A stretch of 64,000 nucleotides of DNA from positions 310,001-374,000 of the forward strand of contig NZ_JADFFL010000004.1 of assembly GCF_015222005.1 (NCBI RefSeq). Direction: 5' to 3'. The stretch is from Mucilaginibacter myungsuensis. GTDB lineage: Bacteria; Bacteroidota; Bacteroidia; Sphingobacteriales; Sphingobacteriaceae. The notes beneath the pieces are model-generated. The model ran no database searches. It was not told the DNA's origin and saw only the letters and a list, made by a program, of their open reading frames with translations. Made by a program: the position numbers and the translations under genes. Shown one piece after another: positions 1 through 8,745 of the stretch (positions are counted from its first letter, which is position 1; every line of letters begins with the position of its first letter).

Positions 1-1
1 A

Positions 2-1615
2 GGGGCTGGTGCAAGCCGAAAGAGTGGTATACCTACTGGCGGAGAGTTATCAAAAAGATGGTTTTCGGAAATCAAAGAACGAATAGATACAACTGAGTTT
101 AGTTCTTGGCTAAAAGATCAAAAGATTAATAAAAGTGATTTAGCAGCATCTTATGGTAGTATTTATCGCAAACGTTTTGAAAACGATAAAACTTCTGGTT
201 ATGAATTTTTAGTGCAGGAAATGAAAACTGCCAAGCCAAGTTTTGGGCACATTATACTAGCTCAAATATTAAGTCGAACATCCGGACATTGCGTATTAAC
301 TACAAACTTTGACAGTTTAGTTGAATCATCCGTTTACCAATTCACAAACAAAACCCCGTTAGTATGTGGACACGAATCACTAAGTGGTTATGCTCGTCCT
401 TCCAAAACTCACCCGCTAATTGTTAAAATACATCGAGATCTTCTACTTGCACCTAAAAGTGACCCTGACGAGATCAGTGAATTAGACCCAGGATGGAAGG
501 AACCATTGGATCTCATTTTCAGCACCCACATTCCCATTGTTATTGGGTACGGAGGAAACGATGGTAGCCTAATGAGCTACTTCGAAAAAATGAATAAACC
601 AAGCAACTTCTTTTGGTGTGGATTAGACGAGTCTAATCTTTCTGAAAGAATCAAAAAGCTTATTGATAAGCATGATGGCCGCTTTGTTAAAGTTGACGGC
701 TTCGATGAACTAATGCACAAATTACTATTGGTATTCGATGAGATTAAACCTATAAAAGAGGAACTTCAAGATATTACAAATGAGCGCATTGTTATCGCAA
801 ACAAGCAGTTTGAAGAAATAAATTCAATAATCGGCACAGATAAAGTAAGCACCAAAACTGAAAATAGATTATTAGAAACAACTCGTGAACTTTCAACTTT
901 GGAATACGATTCCTTAGCTCAAAAGGAGTCCAATCTGGAAAAGAAAAAAGAAATTTATCTAACTGCATTGGCAAAATACCCAACGACAAGTTGGTTGTGG
1001 GGAAAATTTATTCACTTTTTAGAAGTAGAGAAAAGAGAAACAGACAATCTCGATTTTTACTATCAACAAGCATTGCAGCATAACACAGATGAGGCAGATT
1101 TATTTGAGAATTATGCGGTGTATTTAGACAATATTAAAAATGACGATGTCAAGGCTGAAGAATTTTATTTAAAAGCAATCGCATTAGATGAAAAAAATGC
1201 CAATTATTTGGGCAATTATGCGACTTTCTTAAAACATAATAAAAATAACGCTGTGGAGTCAGAAAGATACTTTCTAAAATCTTTTCAATTTGACCCTTAC
1301 GATCCAAATAATAATGGCAATTACGCCCAACTACTTTTGGAAAGAGGCGATTTAGAAAAAGCGCAGACTTATGTTAACACAGCAATAAAATTTGCCACTG
1401 AAAATGCTGTATTAGTTGAACAATGGTTTTATAGATATGCGCATTATTTTGAAAACTATTTAACACAGGCCGAAGCCCAATTAGAAGATCTCTTGAGTAA
1501 AGGTATACGTAGTCTTGGTTGGAATTTTGATGGTAATATAAAACAAGCCAAAGCGCAAAACCATCCTAATGAAGAAAAGTTAATTGATTTTGCGAGAAGA
1601 ATTATTTCGAAGTAA
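2..1615 (+). CDS. SIR2-like domain / TPR protein, 5' end cut by window
   Basis: The reading frame is open back to base 2, so the gene begins outside the window and the ATG at 212 is internal. The first visible codons read GAGAS followed by SGIPT, the NAD-binding glycine motif that opens SIR2 folds. TTNFDS at 299-316 holds the conserved Asn, and the expected catalytic His is at 431-433. The usual His-Gly-Asp reads His-Arg-Asp here. IGYGGNDGSLM near 545-575 fits the end of the SIR2_2 domain. From about 900 the protein consists of TPR-like helical pairs (NYAVYLD, NYATFLK and NYAQLLL lie at equivalent positions). SIR2-TPR proteins often act as NAD-depleting phage-defence effectors; that role is inferred here. 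The gene is more AT-rich than the his operon, which suggests acquisition. Confidence 0.8.
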   Translation, partial: GAGASRKSGIPTGGELSKRWFSEIKERIDTTEFSSWLKDQKINKSDLAASYGSIYRKRFENDKTSGYEFLVQEMKTAKPSFGHIILAQILSRTSGHCVLTTNFDSLVESSVYQFTNKTPLVCGHESLSGYARPSKTHPLIVKIHRDLLLAPKSDPDEISELDPGWKEPLDLIFSTHIPIVIGYGGNDGSLMSYFEKMNKPSNFFWCGLDESNLSERIKKLIDKHDGRFVKVDGFDELMHKLLLVFDEIKPIKEELQDITNERIVIANKQFEEINSIIGTDKVSTKTENRLLETTRELSTLEYDSLAQKESNLEKKKEIYLTALAKYPTTSWLWGKFIHFLEVEKRETDNLDFYYQQALQHNTDEADLFENYAVYLDNIKNDDVKAEEFYLKAIALDEKNANYLGNYATFLKHNKNNAVESERYFLKSFQFDPYDPNNNGNYAQLLLERGDLEKAQTYVNTAIKFATENAVLVEQWFYRYAHYFENYLTQAEAQLEDLLSKGIRSLGWNFDGNIKQAKAQNHPNEEKLIDFARRIISK

Positions 1616-1951
1616 CCGATTGCGGTTATTTGACCATTCAATCTAAACTCCGATAGGAACGGAAAGCCCCGACCCAAGGAGGGCTTGCAGTGGATAGCGG
1701 GGCTAACGGCCGCTATGGAATACTGACCGTTAATTTTCAAAAATTCTCACAAGTCATGTTGAACTTGTTTCAACACCCCACTTGCATTGTTGCCATTGTT
1801 ACTGACCTACTTGATGGGGTGCCGAAATAAATTCGGCATGACCTGTTTTTAAATATACCAATGACAGCGCAGCGTAATGACCCAATGACGCCGAAGGCTT
1901 AATGACTGCGCAGCAATGTCTACCTATTAGGTATATAATTTTCAAACGTTT
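1616..1951. repeat. Gene-free gap with three repeat types
   Basis: This gap holds no convincing gene. Bases 1644-1703 are a solitary arm of the element seen as an inverted pair at 51998-52240 (TAGGAACGGAAAGCCCC through GTGGATAGCGGGG). Bases 1753-1780 and 1815-1842 form an imperfect inverted repeat, and each arm is itself a small hairpin (GTTGAACTTGTTTCAAC; GCCGAAATAAATTCGGC). Bases 1861-1916 carry AATGAC-type iterations that share an exact 21-base stretch (1876-1896) with 52278-52298. Confidence 0.6.
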
Positions 1952-1981
1952 TTTGTTTTTATAAATATCTGTCTATATTTG
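1952..1981 (+). promoter_or_regulatory. Bacteroidota promoter of the his operon
   Basis: TTTG at 1952-1955 is followed after 18 bases by TATATTTG at 1974-1981, a full match to the -7 consensus TAnnTTTG with acceptable spacing. Transcription would start near 1987, about 25 bases before the His-rich leader ORF and about 150 before hisG. Confidence 0.7.
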
Positions 1982-2010
1982 CCGCACCTCCTCTGAGAAG
2001 GTATGTTATA

Positions 2011-2073
2011 ATGAACGTTTTACAACTACATCATCTGCATCTTAACCATCACCACCATGTGGTGATCAGATAA
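2011..2073 (+). CDS. his operon leader peptide (candidate attenuator ORF)
   Basis: A 20-codon ORF runs from ATG at 2011 to TAA at 2073. Seven of its 20 residues are His, in clusters HHLH and HHHH, close to the middle and end. A weak GAGAAGG sits 9 bases upstream. This is the design of amino-acid leader peptides such as hisL of enterobacteria: ribosome stalling at His codons when charged His-tRNA is scarce would change RNA folding ahead of hisG. The peptide shows no similarity to hisL beyond the His run, so I give no symbol. It lies between a good promoter and the first his gene, which strongly supports function. Confidence 0.75.
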   Translation: MNVLQLHHLHLNHHHHVVIR

Positions 2074-2117
2074 TGTTATGTTTCTACGCGAAACAATTGA
2101 GTTGCGTTCATATTATA
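2048..2117 (+). promoter_or_regulatory. Leader RNA hairpins of the his attenuator
   Basis: A perfect 8-bp stem (ATCACCAC 2048-2055 with GTGGTGAT 2059-2066) is built on the His codons themselves. A second stem pairs ACGC/AAC (2086-2094) with GTT/GCGT (2101-2107) and can be extended by ATAAT-ATG (2070-2080) with CAT-ATTAT (2109-2116). CGTTCAT at 2105-2111 is also the exact complement of ATGAACG at 2011-2017, the start of the leader ORF, so the structures compete. I see no U-run terminator, so control may act on hisG translation or by another route. Confidence 0.5.
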
Positions 2118-2138
2118 GATACTTAAAATACTTCCCTT

Positions 2139-2990
2139 TTGAAAACATTAAAAATAGCGATCCAAAAATCGGGTCGGCTCAACGAAAAGTCTGTTGAACT
2201 TTTAAAGAATTGCGGTCTTAGTTTCGAGAACTACAAAAGTTCGCTGATATCGCCGGTATCAAATTTCCCTTTAGAGATCCTGTTTTTGCGCGATGATGAT
2301 ATCCCTGAATATGTTCAGGATGGTATTGCCGATCTGGGTATCGTTGGCGAGAACGTGATCCAGGAGACCGAAGTAAAAGTGAGCTACCTGCAAAAACTGG
2401 GCTTTGGTAAATGCTCACTTAAAGTGGCGATCACCAACAACTCGGACATTGAACAACTGAGCGACCTGAACGGTAAGTCGATCGCTACCACTTACCCGGT
2501 TATCCTGGGTAAATTCTTACAGAAGAACTCGATAGACGCTGATATCCGCACCATTTCCGGTTCGGTAGAGATATCTCCGGGTCTTGGTTTGGCCGACGCG
2601 ATCTGCGATCTGGTATCTACCGGTGGTACATTGAAAAGCAACGGCTTAAAAGCGTTTGCCGATGTGATGAGCAGCGAAGCCGTATTGATCGGCCGTAAAG
2701 GCAGCGAGAACGATATCCTGATCCAGGAACTGATCCAACGCATCCAGTCGGTATTACGCGCTAAGGAAACCAAATACGTAGTGTTGAACGCGCCAAGCGC
2801 TAACCTGGCCGAGGTATTGGCTTTGTTGCCGGGTGTAAAAAGCCCATCGGTAGTGCCATTGGCCGAAGAAGGTTGGGTAGCCGTGCACACGGTGATCCCT
2901 GAGCGCGATTTCTGGGACCGCATCAGTCAGCTTAAACAAGCCGGCGCGCAAGGCATTGTTGTGATGCCGATAGAGAAGATCATACTTTAA
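2139..2990 (+). CDS. hisG: ATP phosphoribosyltransferase, long form
   Basis: This enzyme catalyses the first step of histidine synthesis: ATP plus PRPP gives phosphoribosyl-ATP. At 283 residues it is the long, hexameric type with a C-terminal ACT-like regulatory domain (about residues 210-283) that binds histidine for feedback inhibition and needs no HisZ. DLGIVGENV is at 65-73, and the PRPP-binding loop DAICDLVSTGGTL is at 153-165. The start is TTG at 2139, since MKTLKIAIQKSGR matches the family N-terminus and no in-frame ATG precedes it. It is the first enzyme gene of the operon, directly behind the His-rich leader. Confidence 0.95.
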   Translation: MKTLKIAIQKSGRLNEKSVELLKNCGLSFENYKSSLISPVSNFPLEILFLRDDDIPEYVQDGIADLGIVGENVIQETEVKVSYLQKLGFGKCSLKVAITNNSDIEQLSDLNGKSIATTYPVILGKFLQKNSIDADIRTISGSVEISPGLGLADAICDLVSTGGTLKSNGLKAFADVMSSEAVLIGRKGSENDILIQELIQRIQSVLRAKETKYVVLNAPSANLAEVLALLPGVKSPSVVPLAEEGWVAVHTVIPERDFWDRISQLKQAGAQGIVVMPIEKIIL

Positions 2991-2994
2991 GAGC

Positions 2995-3075
2995 CAAGCC
3001 CCCCGGCCCCCTAAAGGGGGAGTTAGGAGGGCGGCTTATAAATTACTGTTCCCCCTTTAGGGGGTTAGGGGGCTT
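2995..3075. repeat. CCCCTAAAGGGG-type inverted repeat between hisG and hisD
   Basis: The left arm (about 2995-3033, CCCCCTAAAGGGGGAGTTAG) and right arm (3051-3075, CCCCCTTTAGGGGGTTAGGG) can pair, and each also contains its own short palindrome. The right arm ends right at the hisD start. Related cores occur at 23046-23072, 17357-17488 and 27207-27330. Confidence 0.65.
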
Positions 3076-3076
3076 T

Positions 3077-4366
3077 ATGAAGACATACAATTATTCCAAC
3101 TTAAGCAAGGCAGCTATTGCCGATCTGGTGCAGCGTAATGTTGATCCGGCTAACGAGATACGCTCGGTGGTTGAGGAGATCATTAACAATGTGCAGCAGC
3201 ATGGCGATAAGGCGCTGATAGATTACGCCAAACGCTTTGACAAGGTAGAGCTGGATAAACTTTATTTAGGTAAAGAAGAACTGGCCGAACTGGCATCAAC
3301 CTTGGCTAATGACCAGAAAGCTGCTTTAAGAACGGCTTACGATAATATCTACAAGTTCCACTCGACTCAGGTGAAAACCGAAGATAAAGTGGAGACCATG
3401 CCCGGTGTTACCTGCTGGCGCGAAGCAAGACCGGTAGAGAAGGTCGGGCTGTATATTCCCGGTGGATCCGCTGTGTTGCCGAGTACTTTTTTGATGCTTG
3501 GGATACCTGCCCGCATTGCCGGCTGCCACGAGATCGTAGTATGTTCGCCGCCGCAAAAGAGTGGTAAGGTGAATGCTTTTATAGCCTACGTTGCCGAGCT
3601 GTTGGACATCGACCGTATTTATTTGGCGGGTGGCGCGCAAGCGATAGCCGCGATGGCTTACGGTACCGAAAGTATTACTAAGGTAGATAAGATCTTTGGC
3701 CCGGGTAACCAGTTCGTCACCAAAGCCAAGACCATTATACAATCGACCACGACTACGGCTATCGATATGCCTGCCGGACCATCGGAGGTGTTGGTGATCG
3801 CTGACGAAACAGCTAATCCATCCTTTATAGCTGCCGACCTGCTGGCCCAGGCCGAACATGGTATCGATTCGCAATCTATACTTGTCGCTACATCGGCAGA
3901 TATCATAGCACAAGCTATTGCCGAAGTTGAAAAGCAAGTAAGCGTACTACCACGTGCCGAGATAGCCGCGCAAGCAATCGCGCATTCCTACGCCGTATTG
4001 GTGAAAGAGCTGGACGAGGCGATGCAGTTCAGCAACGTTTATGCACCTGAACACCTGATCCTGGCGACCGAGAACTGGCAGCAGATCACGGGCAAGATCA
4101 TTAATGCAGGCTCGGTATTTTTAGGTAACCTGACACCGGAGAGCGTAGGCGACTACGCATCGGGCACTAACCATACCCTGCCTACCAGCGCTTACGCAAG
4201 GGCGTATTCGGGTGTATCGGTAGATTCATTTGTCAAGAAGATCACCTTTCAACATATATCGCCTGAAGGGATACAAAATATAGGCCCAACGGTAGAGGTA
4301 CTGGCGGAGATGGAGGGGTTGCATGCGCATAAGAATGCGGTGAGTGTGAGGTTGGGAATCCAGTGA
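3077..4366 (+). CDS. hisD: Histidinol dehydrogenase
   Basis: HisD performs the last two oxidations of the pathway, from L-histidinol via histidinal to L-histidine, using NAD and a zinc ion. The protein has 429 residues, the normal length. Visible family marks are YIPGGSAVLPST, LAGGAQAIAAMAYGT, the zinc-ligand stretch AEHGIDSQSIL (Gln and His), YAPEHLIL with the Glu-His catalytic pair, GDYASGTNHTLPT with the ligand Asp, and a C-terminal LHAHKNAVSVR with the last His ligand. The ATG at 3077 lies just after an inverted repeat, 86 bases from hisG. All key residues are present. Confidence 0.96.
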   Translation: MKTYNYSNLSKAAIADLVQRNVDPANEIRSVVEEIINNVQQHGDKALIDYAKRFDKVELDKLYLGKEELAELASTLANDQKAALRTAYDNIYKFHSTQVKTEDKVETMPGVTCWREARPVEKVGLYIPGGSAVLPSTFLMLGIPARIAGCHEIVVCSPPQKSGKVNAFIAYVAELLDIDRIYLAGGAQAIAAMAYGTESITKVDKIFGPGNQFVTKAKTIIQSTTTTAIDMPAGPSEVLVIADETANPSFIAADLLAQAEHGIDSQSILVATSADIIAQAIAEVEKQVSVLPRAEIAAQAIAHSYAVLVKELDEAMQFSNVYAPEHLILATENWQQITGKIINAGSVFLGNLTPESVGDYASGTNHTLPTSAYARAYSGVSVDSFVKKITFQHISPEGIQNIGPTVEVLAEMEGLHAHKNAVSVRLGIQ

Positions 4367-4411
4367 TCGGTGACCGGTTAATTAGTGATCAGTAAAAATA
4401 ACACAATGCAC

Positions 4412-4503
4412 GTCATTGCGAGGAACGAAGCAATCCTCGGCAGGCAGAGCGGCTCTGCTTATCGGGGATCGCCACGCCGCTGATAGAAGCTCCTCGCGAT
4501 GAC
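4412..4503. repeat. GTCATTGCGAGG-type inverted repeat
   Basis: The left arm GTCATTGCGAGGAACGAAGC begins at 4412, and a shortened, diverged right arm (GCTCCTCGCGATGAC) ends at 4503. It lies inside the his operon after hisD. Better preserved copies are at 10337-10419 and 11220-11303. Just upstream, 4367-4392 holds GGTGACCGG/GTGATCAGT words like those of 21763-21872. Confidence 0.75.
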
Positions 4504-4519
4504 GAAACTTTTAATTACG

Positions 4520-5245
4520 ATGTTCAAATTCAATAAAATACTATATTGCCTAACTTCTATAGTACTTCTTTGGGGATGCTCCGGAGAAAGAAAAAGTTCT
4601 GTGGCAGATAGTACAAATATTGTATCGCAGGACTCGTCAACAAAAACTCCAGCTCAAGCCGGTGCGGCGTTAGTGCCTTATAAACTGAACGAAGATTATA
4701 CCGTCATTGATACCGGTGCTTATGGCGACGACGGACCGATGGCAGGTGGCACTTATGCCATTATTACAAAAAATAAAATATTGGTAGACACTATTGATCT
4801 GTCTTTTGGGATGAAAAAAATCAAGGACGGTGCTTACCTATATCAAACAGTTAAGTCTTGGCCACCTGACCCTGAAATAGATCAAGACAAAAATTCGATC
4901 TGGGGTTCTACAGCTGAGTACTGTATTATAGAAAACGGCCGTAAAACCTTACTTGAAAAATTGGCCCCGAATCTTGACAATTATTTTTCATCGCCGAATG
5001 TGATCGGCAATAAGATCTATTACTGGCAATTAGCCAAGGTCGATACCGTAGGTGGTCTAAAGTTATCTGCCGGGCAATTGGATCTTACCGATCGTAAAAC
5101 GACTAATCATTATTTATTTGACGACATTTTGGAAACAGATGATGCAGGTTATTTTTGCGCACCATATGCAAAAAATGACACTATATTTTTTGTCCAGGAC
5201 AACAAGATCAAAAAGTTCTCCAAAGACTTCAAACCCTACTTTTAA
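4520..5245 (+). CDS. Hypothetical lipoprotein inside the his operon
   Basis: I do not recognise this protein. The likely start is ATG 4520 (MFKFNKILYC), because the upstream ATG at 4499 lies in the repeat arm. A hydrophobic segment ends in the lipobox LLWGC with Cys 20, so it should be lipid-anchored after signal peptidase II cleavage. The mature part is about 220 residues with repeated Asp/Thr-rich stretches (VIDTGAYGDDGPMAGGTYAI) that look beta-rich. It ends 2 bases before hisC. Base composition is more AT-rich than the his genes around it, and there is no visible link to histidine synthesis, so it is probably a later insertion. Confidence 0.8.
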   Translation: MFKFNKILYCLTSIVLLWGCSGERKSSVADSTNIVSQDSSTKTPAQAGAALVPYKLNEDYTVIDTGAYGDDGPMAGGTYAIITKNKILVDTIDLSFGMKKIKDGAYLYQTVKSWPPDPEIDQDKNSIWGSTAEYCIIENGRKTLLEKLAPNLDNYFSSPNVIGNKIYYWQLAKVDTVGGLKLSAGQLDLTDRKTTNHYLFDDILETDDAGYFCAPYAKNDTIFFVQDNKIKKFSKDFKPYF

Positions 5246-5247
5246 AC

Positions 5248-6297
5248 ATGTTCGACATTAATAAAATATTACGTCCTAATATAAAAAACCTTACCCCTTA
5301 CTCTTCCGCTCGGGACGAGTTTAAGGGAGAGGCAAGTGTGTACCTGGATGCTAACGAGAATGCTTACGGTTCTCCGCTGGATAAGGATTATAACCGTTAT
5401 CCTGATCCAATGCAGTATCAGGTTAAAAAGCGCCTGAGTGAGATAAAGGGTGTGCCTCCGCGCAATATTTTTGTGGGCAATGGCAGCGACGAGGCTATCG
5501 ATATCCTCTATCGTGCGTTCTGTAACCCAGGTGTGGACAATGTGATCATCGTTCCGCCTACGTATGGCATGTACGAGGTGTCGGCCAACATAAATGATGT
5601 TGAATTGCGCCGCGTGCCACTTACCGAGGATTACCAACTGGACGTTGACGCCATTGCGGAGCGTATCGATAAGAATACTAAACTGATCTGGGTCTGTTCG
5701 CCTAATAACCCTACGGGTAACTCGATCAACCGCGCTGATGTGGAGACCTTGCTGGCCAACTTTAGCGGATTGGTGGTGGTTGACGAGGCTTATATCAACT
5801 TTAGTCGCCAAAAAACTTTTATACAGGAACTGACCGAGTACGCTAATCTGGTAGTGCTGCAAACCTTATCTAAAGCCTGGGGATTGGCAGCTTTGCGTGT
5901 AGGCATGGCCTTCGCGAGTGAGGAGATCATTGAAGTGATGAACAAGGTGAAGCCACCTTACAACGTGAACGAGGCATCGCAGCAACTGGCGCTGGAAGCT
6001 TTGGCCAACGTAGACAAGGTGAACGGTTGGATAAAGGAAACGTTAAGCGAACGTGATAAAATGGTGTTAGGCATTAAAGATCTGGACTTTGTGCTGGATA
6101 TCTACCCGTCCGACGCTAACTTTATCCTCGTAAAAACTACCGATGCCAATGGCATTTACAATTACCTGGTTCAGCATGGCATCATCGTCCGCAACCGTAC
6201 CAAGGTTGAGCTTTGCGAGGGTTCGATACGTATCACCATTGGCACGCCTGAGGAAAATGTTAAATTGATAGAGACTTTACACAGCTATAAAGGGTAA
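5248..6297 (+). CDS. hisC: Histidinol-phosphate aminotransferase
   Basis: HisC converts imidazole-acetol phosphate plus glutamate to histidinol phosphate with pyridoxal phosphate. This is a class I/II fold-type I aminotransferase of 349 residues. Visible marks are YPDPMQYQVKKRL near 51-63, the cofactor region VGNGSDEAID at 76-85, CSPNNPTGN at 150-158, VVDEAY at 177-182, and the PLP lysine K209 in LSKAWGLAALRVG. The C-terminal Arg in IRITIGT binds the substrate carboxylate. It starts 2 bases after the lipoprotein stop. Its own stop TAA shares one base with the ATG of the next gene, indicating coupled translation. Confidence 0.95.
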   Translation: MFDINKILRPNIKNLTPYSSARDEFKGEASVYLDANENAYGSPLDKDYNRYPDPMQYQVKKRLSEIKGVPPRNIFVGNGSDEAIDILYRAFCNPGVDNVIIVPPTYGMYEVSANINDVELRRVPLTEDYQLDVDAIAERIDKNTKLIWVCSPNNPTGNSINRADVETLLANFSGLVVVDEAYINFSRQKTFIQELTEYANLVVLQTLSKAWGLAALRVGMAFASEEIIEVMNKVKPPYNVNEASQQLALEALANVDKVNGWIKETLSERDKMVLGIKDLDFVLDIYPSDANFILVKTTDANGIYNYLVQHGIIVRNRTKVELCEGSIRITIGTPEENVKLIETLHSYKG

Positions 6298-7592
6298 TGA
6301 TCATTCATCTACAAACGAGAACAGCAGCAGAATACGGAGGAGGCTTAAGAGGCTGTCTTAGTAATTTCTATTTGCTGATCCAAAGTGAACTTAACAAAGC
6401 TGGCTTTAATTCTTCGTTTGATACGATGTATCTGTTTTTATCCTATCCACCGATGTACATATCTCCCGGTGTTGTATCGATGAAGGCCGACAATGATAAG
6501 TTTCATGAGACACTTCCGTCATCGCGGCTTGATCGTCGCTACAAGCAGATCGAGGTAATTTTAAAGGCTCCTGAATTTTCAGAAAATGAACAAAAAGCAG
6601 ATCAAGCCAAATACGAACATCAGTTCGATATCGACGACAGATATAAAGACCTTTCCCAAGTTGATCTGGCAAAGACTGTCATCGACAAATATTTAGAAGC
6701 GGGAGCGCTCATTACGTCGAAGCTTAAAGCCGAAGATCAATTTGATCTGGAAACATACAATAGAACGCTTTTAGCAATTAGGGAAAAAATCGATGAAGGA
6801 TTTCTAAAAGAGACAACCGATAGATTAGCTGCTGAAGTTAAAAAAGAGGCGATCGATAAAGCCATCGCGTTAAGAAAAGAAAGACAGCATTCTAATAAAA
6901 TAAAAGATAAGGTAATAAGGGACTTTAGGGTCTATCTACGAGGTGTAGAACAAAAAAGACTTTATCCGTACGACTATCAATACTGTGAGATATTTTTAAA
7001 CTTACTGAGAAAGCATAACGTCAAATTCCCAGTCTATCATCACATATACATCGGTGTAGCTGGATCTATAGATGAGTGCCTTGAACATTTTAAGACCTAT
7101 GACCATTGGCAACAATACGGTCTTTCAGTGATAGACTACTCTAACTATCAAAGCGAAACCGAAAAAGGAAAAGAGAAGATCGTGTTCGATGTGATCGTTG
7201 AAGGTTTGAGAGACCTCGCTGCAATAGATCATCTCGATAAAGAAGCTATCGAGAAGGTAATAGATGAGATAAAGATCAAGGGGCTCGATACTGAATTAGT
7301 ACTTTCAATAATCGAAAGCAAAACTCACAAACTTACCATCACTTATTTTTCCAGAGATATGGAAGAAAAATGTCCGGTGTATTTTAATTTATTGGAAAAG
7401 GCAACGGGTAAATTAAAACGGAAAGAGATAGGCCGGGTAAACAATGATCAACTGTATTTTTGGCTGCAAAAAGTCACATTAACTAAAACGCATATCAAGG
7501 TTAAGTCAGGTAATTCCATTGCTGCTGATGTATCTTTAAAAGACCTGCCTCGCAACATGGAGTTCGACATAAAAGAATTTATAAATGAATAA
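6297..7592 (+). CDS. Unrecognised 431-residue protein between hisC and hisB
   Basis: I do not recognise this protein. Its ATG overlaps the hisC stop by one base (TAATG) and its own stop lies 8 bases inside hisB, so translation is coupled on both sides. It has no signal peptide or membrane segment and should be cytosolic. About residues 80-230 are highly charged and helix-prone, perhaps coiled coil ([28 protein letters not shown]). A more mixed part from about 240 includes [11 protein letters not shown] and a beta-rich C-terminus. It is clearly more AT-rich than hisC and hisB, which points to transfer. No histidine-related motif is visible, and the clean junctions argue against a decayed insertion. 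Confidence 0.85.
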   Translation: MIIHLQTRTAAEYGGGLRGCLSNFYLLIQSELNKAGFNSSFDTMYLFLSYPPMYISPGVVSMKADNDKFHETLPSSRLDRRYKQIEVILKAPEFSENEQKADQAKYEHQFDIDDRYKDLSQVDLAKTVIDKYLEAGALITSKLKAEDQFDLETYNRTLLAIREKIDEGFLKETTDRLAAEVKKEAIDKAIALRKERQHSNKIKDKVIRDFRVYLRGVEQKRLYPYDYQYCEIFLNLLRKHNVKFPVYHHIYIGVAGSIDECLEHFKTYDHWQQYGLSVIDYSNYQSETEKGKEKIVFDVIVEGLRDLAAIDHLDKEAIEKVIDEIKIKGLDTELVLSIIESKTHKLTITYFSRDMEEKCPVYFNLLEKATGKLKRKEIGRVNNDQLYFWLQKVTLTKTHIKVKSGNSIAADVSLKDLPRNMEFDIKEFINE

Positions 7593-8739
7593 ACTAAAAC
7601 GCGTGCTGTTCATCGACCGGGATGGCACCCTGATCACCGAACCTGCCGATGAGCAGATCGATTCTTTTGCCAAACTGGAGTTTTATCCAAAAGCGCTGCA
7701 GTACTTACCTAAGATAGCTGCAGAATTGGATTTTGAACTGGTAATGGTGACCAATCAGGATGGTTTGGGTACAGATAAATATCCGGAGGATACCTTTTTC
7801 CCGGTGCAGAATTTTGTGTTGAAGACCTTTGAGAACGAGGGTGTAAAGTTCAGTAAAGTGGTTGTAGACCGCACTTGGCCTGCCGACAATGCCCCTACCC
7901 GCAAACCGGGGACGGCGTTACTGACCGAATACTTCGATACCGAGAAATACGATTTGAAGAACTCTTTCACCATTGGTGACCGTAAGAACGACGTTTTATT
8001 GGGTCGTAACCTGGGCACTAAAGCCATTTGGTTGAATAACAACAGTAATTTAGGTGGTCACGAATTTGCTGATGCTGCTGACTTTGCGACCGAACTGAAA
8101 GATACAATCGCCCTGCAAACTACCGACTGGAAGGACATTTACGAGTTCTTGAAAGTAGGTGAGCGTACGGCATCACATCGTCGCGCTACTAAGGAGACCG
8201 ATATAGATATCAAGATCAACCTGGATGGTAAAGGTGACGCGAAGATCAGCACAGGTCTGCATTTTTTTGACCACATGTTGGATCAGATCGCACGTCATGG
8301 CAGCATCGACCTGGATATCACCGCTAAAGGCGACCTGCATATAGACGAGCATCACACCATCGAAGATACCGGCATTGCCCTTGGCGAAATATTCGCAACC
8401 ACCCTTGGCGACAAGCGCGGCATAGAGCGTTACGGTTTTTGCTTGCCGATGGACGATTGCCTGGCACAGGTAGCAATCGACTTCGGTGGCCGTAACTGGA
8501 TAGTTTGGGACGCCGAATTTAAACGCGAAAAAGTGGGCGAAATGCCTACTGAGATGTTCTACCATTTCTTTAAGTCGTTCAGTGATGCCGCCAAATGCAA
8601 CCTGAACATTAAAGCCGAAGGACAGAACGAACATCATAAAATAGAAGCTATCTTTAAGGCCTTTGCCAAAGCCATTAAAATGGCGGTAAGACGCGACGTG
8701 AACAATATGGTTTTACCGAGCACGAAGGGACTGTTATAG
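7585..8739 (+). CDS. hisB: Bifunctional histidinol-phosphatase / imidazoleglycerol-phosphate dehydratase
   Basis: The two domains catalyse the dehydration of imidazoleglycerol phosphate and the removal of phosphate from histidinol phosphate. The N-terminal half (1-165) is a HAD phosphatase with the nucleophile motif DRDGT at 11-15 and [10 protein letters not shown] near 132-141. The C-terminal half (about 190-384) is the dehydratase with [17 protein letters not shown] and the metal-binding [10 protein letters not shown]. The architecture is that of E. coli HisB (355 residues), slightly longer here. It begins 8 bases before the end of the preceding unknown gene. Confidence 0.95.
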   Translation: MNKLKRVLFIDRDGTLITEPADEQIDSFAKLEFYPKALQYLPKIAAELDFELVMVTNQDGLGTDKYPEDTFFPVQNFVLKTFENEGVKFSKVVVDRTWPADNAPTRKPGTALLTEYFDTEKYDLKNSFTIGDRKNDVLLGRNLGTKAIWLNNNSNLGGHEFADAADFATELKDTIALQTTDWKDIYEFLKVGERTASHRRATKETDIDIKINLDGKGDAKISTGLHFFDHMLDQIARHGSIDLDITAKGDLHIDEHHTIEDTGIALGEIFATTLGDKRGIERYGFCLPMDDCLAQVAIDFGGRNWIVWDAEFKREKVGEMPTEMFYHFFKSFSDAAKCNLNIKAEGQNEHHKIEAIFKAFAKAIKMAVRRDVNNMVLPSTKGLL

Positions 8740-8745
8740 AAGAGA

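Noticed and set aside
212..214. ATG as the start of the SIR2-like gene
   Set aside because: The frame is open to base 2, and the upstream codons contain the conserved GAGAS and SGIPT motif of SIR2 domains, so the true start lies before the window.
1456..1740. Minus-strand 94-codon ORF
   Set aside because: It is antisense to the SIR2-like gene and a repeat arm, with no protein-like features.
4499..4519. Earlier ATG for the his-operon lipoprotein
   Set aside because: It lies inside the right arm of the GTCATTGCGAGG repeat; the ATG at 4520 gives a proper lipoprotein signal.
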